From assembly GCF_024436395.1 (NCBI RefSeq), contig NZ_JAFMZO010000004.1, positions 186,001 through 250,000 on the forward strand: a DNA stretch of 64,000 bases, in the 5' to 3' direction. The DNA comes from Paradesertivirga mongoliensis. Lineage in GTDB: Bacteria; Bacteroidota; Bacteroidia; Sphingobacteriales; Sphingobacteriaceae. Positions within the stretch are counted from its first letter, which is position 1. Every line of letters begins with the position of its first letter. Shown here piece by piece: positions 61,765 to 64,000 of this stretch. The notes under the pieces were generated by a model. That model ran no database searches. It was given only the letters and a program-made list of their open reading frames with translations, and had not been told where the DNA came from. Made by a program: the position numbers and the translations under genes.

Positions 61765-62202
61765 TTACACTTTAACCGGCTCATATGAGGGCTTGCTCAT
61801 TTCTACGCTAAAATGCAAACCGGGTGTTAACCAATAAAGCAGAATAATTCTCGAGTACCGATAGTTGAACGGCGCGAGAAGGATCACGACTGGAAGCAAC
61901 ACCGCCATATACAGTGCCGGATTTTCCATATTGCCTGTAATTAGCCAGGTAGATACGGCAGCAGCGATCATTTCGGCCACGTTCATTGCATAACTGATGA
62001 ACATGGCTACATAAAAGTAGCCAGGCTCTCTTTCAAATTTTGTATTGCAATGGGGGCAATTTACGTTCATTTTCTGCAGCCTGAAGCCATACATTGAGGT
62101 AGTAAACATATTGCCTTTTCGGCACCGTGGACATTTTCCTGCCAGCGCCGAAGAGAATTCCGATGGTATAATGTGCTTTCTATTTAATTCTAAACCTTTC
62201 AT
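61765..62202 (-). CDS. DUF983 membrane protein with zinc-ribbon-like N-terminus
   Basis: The 145-residue protein has two C-x-x-C pairs in KCPRCRKGNMF and NCPHCNTKF (about 24-31 and 49-53), which would form a zinc ribbon, and then two transmembrane helices (GYFYVAMFISYAMNVAEMIA, YMAVLLPVVILLAPFNYRYS). This is the DUF983 family, and the function is unknown. Its ATG overlaps the AraC stop by four bases (ATGA), so it is translationally coupled to the regulator upstream. Confidence 0.92.
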   Translation of the reverse strand: MKGLELNRKHIIPSEFSSALAGKCPRCRKGNMFTTSMYGFRLQKMNVNCPHCNTKFEREPGYFYVAMFISYAMNVAEMIAAAVSTWLITGNMENPALYMAVLLPVVILLAPFNYRYSRIILLYWLTPGLHFSVEMSKPSYEPVKV

Positions 62203-63074
62203 AAACCTGGTTTTAATATTTGTCTTCTAAATTCTTCCGGTGTGCTCCCGGTGTGTTTCTTGAAAAACTTGCTGAAATAGGAGTTGTCACTGAAATTTAA
62301 CAGGCAAGAGATGGAAGCGATCGGCAACTCGAGATTTACCAGCAAACGTTTGGCTTCCAAAACAATTCGTTTGCGAATTAATTCTCCAGCCGAAATACCT
62401 AACATTTGCGAACACAGAGCATTTAAGTGGTTAGGTGTTACAAACAAAAGCTCTGCATATTCTTTGGGTAACTTTAATTTGGTAAAATTTTGCTCAATTA
62501 ACTTTTGGAAGTTGCGCAAAAGAGTAATGTTGTACGATGGGGCATTTTCTGTGTTCTGATTGTTAATGTCGGCGACTACAAAGAACAGTTGAAGAATCAG
62601 TAACCGCAATCTGTCTGCCTGTCTTGGCGAGATATTTAAATTAATGGTCAGCATTTCTTCAAACAGCGATTTGATTTTTGCCTGAAATTCCTCAGGAACT
62701 TCGATTACCGCGTCCCTGGTTGAACCGCTAAAAAATGGAAACTCGTCAACGTAATCCGGACGGAGCAAAAACGACTGGAAAAAAGTAGTTGAGAAATTTA
62801 TCACATAGCCATCCACGGCGCCATCAAATTGCCAGTTGTGAATTTGCCCGGGAACCATAAAATATATCTGGTTAGGCTTTACCGCGAACCGGTCAAAATC
62901 AATGGTATGGTTACCGTTGCCCCGAACGAAGAATACAATGTGATAAAATGAATGTCCATGGGGCGTTTTTAACTGATGATGAACTTGGAGATAAGGCGCA
63001 AATCTGGATACTAAAACCTCCTGATGTCTGGGTTCAGAAAAACCGGATAGATCAAAAACATGCAAGTCTTTCAT
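62199..63074 (-). CDS. AraC-family transcriptional regulator
   Basis: The 291-residue protein has an N-terminal cupin-type sensing domain (HHQLKTPHGHSFYHIVFFVR, DRFAVKPNQIYFMVPGQIHN, DGYVINFSTTFFQSF) and the double helix-turn-helix of AraC at its end: LLFVTPNHLNALCSQMLGIS, then GELIRKRIVLEAKRLLVNLE and IASISCLLNFSDNSYFSKFF, ending KKHTGSTPEEFRR. The ligand is unknown. It probably controls the DUF983 gene overlapped downstream and perhaps itself. Confidence 0.93.
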   Translation of the reverse strand: MKDLHVFDLSGFSEPRHQEVLVSRFAPYLQVHHQLKTPHGHSFYHIVFFVRGNGNHTIDFDRFAVKPNQIYFMVPGQIHNWQFDGAVDGYVINFSTTFFQSFLLRPDYVDEFPFFSGSTRDAVIEVPEEFQAKIKSLFEEMLTINLNISPRQADRLRLLILQLFFVVADINNQNTENAPSYNITLLRNFQKLIEQNFTKLKLPKEYAELLFVTPNHLNALCSQMLGISAGELIRKRIVLEAKRLLVNLELPIASISCLLNFSDNSYFSKFFKKHTGSTPEEFRRQILKPGL

Positions 63075-63354
63075 AATCCAAAGGTACGGCTCTCTTACAA
63101 ACTTTAATGGTGCGTATTATGGGGATAATGGTACTTTTTACTGATTCCGGAAAGTAGTCTTATTTGTTTAGAAGCCGGAGGCTCTCCGGAAGGTAATCTT
63201 TATAAACTCAAGAGAGATAATTTCAAAAAGTATCTGGAAGCTGTTTAATCGCTATGCAACTAGAAGAGATCTTTGGGGGGAAGGGATGTGTTAAGGCCAG
63301 CAAGACCAGTGTTAATCGATTGAGCAGAGATTCGGGTCTTTTACCTGAAGTATT

Positions 63355-63516
63355 TTAGTCAGGCGGGGGAAGTATGGTAGCAGGGGGACTGTCGTCTTCT
63401 TCTTTCTCATTATTCAGTGGTGAATCGTCAATAAGCGAACCTTTTTCAATTTTCGGGTCATCATTATCGTTTAATGGTGAATCATCTATCAAGGATTCTT
63501 CAGGATCTATAAGCAT
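63355..63516 (-). CDS. Very small acidic protein with SLIDDSPLN repeats
   Basis: The 53-residue frame starts at 63516 after AAGGAAAAC, a good ribosome site. It reads MLIDPEESLIDDSPLNDNDD, then PKIEKGSLIDDSPLNNEKEE and DDSPPATILPPPD. The 9-residue unit SLIDDSPLN occurs twice, 19 residues apart, in an acidic, proline-ending chain that is probably unfolded. An upstream in-frame ATG at 63588 would add 24 residues of hydrophobic and lysine-rich sequence. I do not recognise it; the repeat, good ribosome site and lack of competing gene support it as real. Confidence 0.55.
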   Translation of the reverse strand: MLIDPEESLIDDSPLNDNDDPKIEKGSLIDDSPLNNEKEEDDSPPATILPPPD

Positions 63517-63583
63517 GTTTTCCTTTTTTATTAAGACAAGAAAAAAGTGCTGTGGTTTTAAAAATAACTTCGTTAATTTAATT

Positions 63584-63635
63584 GCCACGAAGGCACGACG
63601 ATGCGTTCAGCTCTATGCCTTAGCGTCTTTGCAGC
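63584..63635. repeat. Intergenic inverted-repeat element
   Basis: AAGGCA (63590-63595) and TGCCTT (63616-63621), with flanking GCCACG and AGCGTCTTTG that complement loosely, make an imperfect palindrome next to the aldehyde dehydrogenase stop. Similar GCCACGAAGGCAC elements are typical intergenic repeats in Bacteroidota; only one copy is here. Confidence 0.4.
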
Positions 63636-63646
63636 TAATTCTTTAT

Positions 63647-64000
63647 TCAGCCAACCCAAACCGTTTTAATATTCACAAATTCTTTTATCCCGTAAACCCC
63701 TAACTCCCGGCCATACCCCGATTCTTTGATTCCACCGAAAGGCAGCCTTGGATCTGATTTGACAGATTCATTCACAAAGCACGAGCCTGCCTCCAATCGT
63801 GTTGCCGCAATCTGCTCCGCTTTCGCGATATCTCTGCTAAATACTGCAGCTCCCAGTCCAAAAATCGAATCGTTAGCAATATTAACGGCTTCATCCTCAT
63901 CCTGAGCAGTTATAATCGCTGCAACCGGCCCGAAAATCTCTTCATCATAAGCCGGCATTCCTTTTTTGACATTGCTTAATATAGTAGGGGGGTAAAGCGC
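63647..64000 (-). CDS. NAD-dependent aldehyde dehydrogenase, C-terminal part (partial)
   Basis: Read from the right edge the open frame is ALYPPTILSNVKKGMPAYDE, EEIFGPVAAIITAQDEDEAV, NDSIFGLGAAVFSRDIAKAE and VNESVKSDPRLPFGGIKESG, then YGRELGVYGIKEFVNIKTVW. This is the end of an aldehyde dehydrogenase: the E-x-F-G-P-V motif, the G-L-(G/A)-A-x-V-F-S-R strand and the P-F-G-G-x-K-x-S-G-x-G-R-E signature that borders the active-site tunnel. It most resembles the succinate-semialdehyde dehydrogenase branch, but the cofactor domain and catalytic cysteine lie outside the window. Confidence 0.92.
   Translation of the reverse strand, partial: ALYPPTILSNVKKGMPAYDEEIFGPVAAIITAQDEDEAVNIANDSIFGLGAAVFSRDIAKAEQIAATRLEAGSCFVNESVKSDPRLPFGGIKESGYGRELGVYGIKEFVNIKTVWVG

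Noticed and set aside
63140-63248. A frame reading LICLEAGGSPEGNLYKLKRD then NFKKYLEAV before a stop
   Set aside because: It looks somewhat protein-like but has no start codon, only about 33 open codons and no recognised family, so it is not listed as a gene or remnant.
1-64000. tRNA, rRNA, tmRNA or CRISPR array
   Set aside because: No T-loop-like GGTTCGAATCC context, no rRNA sequence and no regularly spaced repeats with unique spacers were seen in any gap.

Overview
The window is chromosomal DNA from a member of the Bacteroidota, most likely Sphingobacteriaceae (Pedobacter or Mucilaginibacter type). Signs of this are a hybrid two-component system (HTCS) regulator, a type IX secretion C-terminal sorting domain, the start-codon contexts (mostly lacking a Shine-Dalgarno sequence, with A-rich leaders), many short SPII lipoproteins of unknown function, and a rich set of plant-polysaccharide enzymes. 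No rRNA, tRNA, CRISPR array, insertion sequence or prophage was recognised. Both ends are cut inside genes: a GH2 glycosidase on the left and an aldehyde dehydrogenase on the right.

Layout. 0-8 kb: GH2 start, VOC-family protein, a two-domain lipoprotein, SMP-30/gluconolactonase, CDGSH iron-sulfur protein, an old yellow enzyme and a PIF1-like helicase. 8-14 kb: orphan secreted proteins, a decayed ECF sigma factor, a GH16-like lipoprotein, a beta-barrel protein and a cold-shock protein, separated by intergenic repeat elements. 14-20 kb: CHASE-type sensor kinase, EamA transporter, sialate O-acetylesterase and a frameshifted YdeI-family gene. 20-27 kb: an HTCS regulator followed by two tandem beta-helix lipoprotein genes whose upstream regions share paired TTCCGAAC sites. 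27-34 kb: Spy-like protein divergent from an ECF sigma factor with an overlapping small gene, a second-type ClpP, fatty acid hydroxylase, RibD-like reductase, DinB, SRPBCC and DUF808 proteins. 34-44 kb: GNATs, phosphoesterase, two GH43-like glycosidases, TspO, ClC channel, OmpA, SIMPL lipoprotein and the radical-SAM plus DUF4130 putative DNA-repair pair. 45-56 kb: a pectin (rhamnogalacturonan-I) island with a PL11 lyase, TonB-receptor-like barrel, 6-bladed propeller and GH105 hydrolase. 56-64 kb: HIT protein, SWIM/SNF2 helicase, DinB, two orphan receivers, AraC regulator with DUF983, a tiny acidic protein and the aldehyde dehydrogenase.

How the genes work together. The clearest shared theme is secreted polysaccharide breakdown. 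PL11 would cut the rhamnogalacturonan-I backbone outside the cell and GH105 would remove the unsaturated galacturonyl end. GH43-like, GH16-like, GH2 and sialate/acetyl-esterase genes supply side-chain activities. The HTCS at 20-24 kb probably senses an oligosaccharide in the periplasm and switches on the two beta-helix genes downstream. No classical SusC/SusD pair is in the window. Three decayed genes (response-regulator remnant, ECF sigma remnant, YdeI frameshift) and several dispersed repeat families show recent intergenic turnover.
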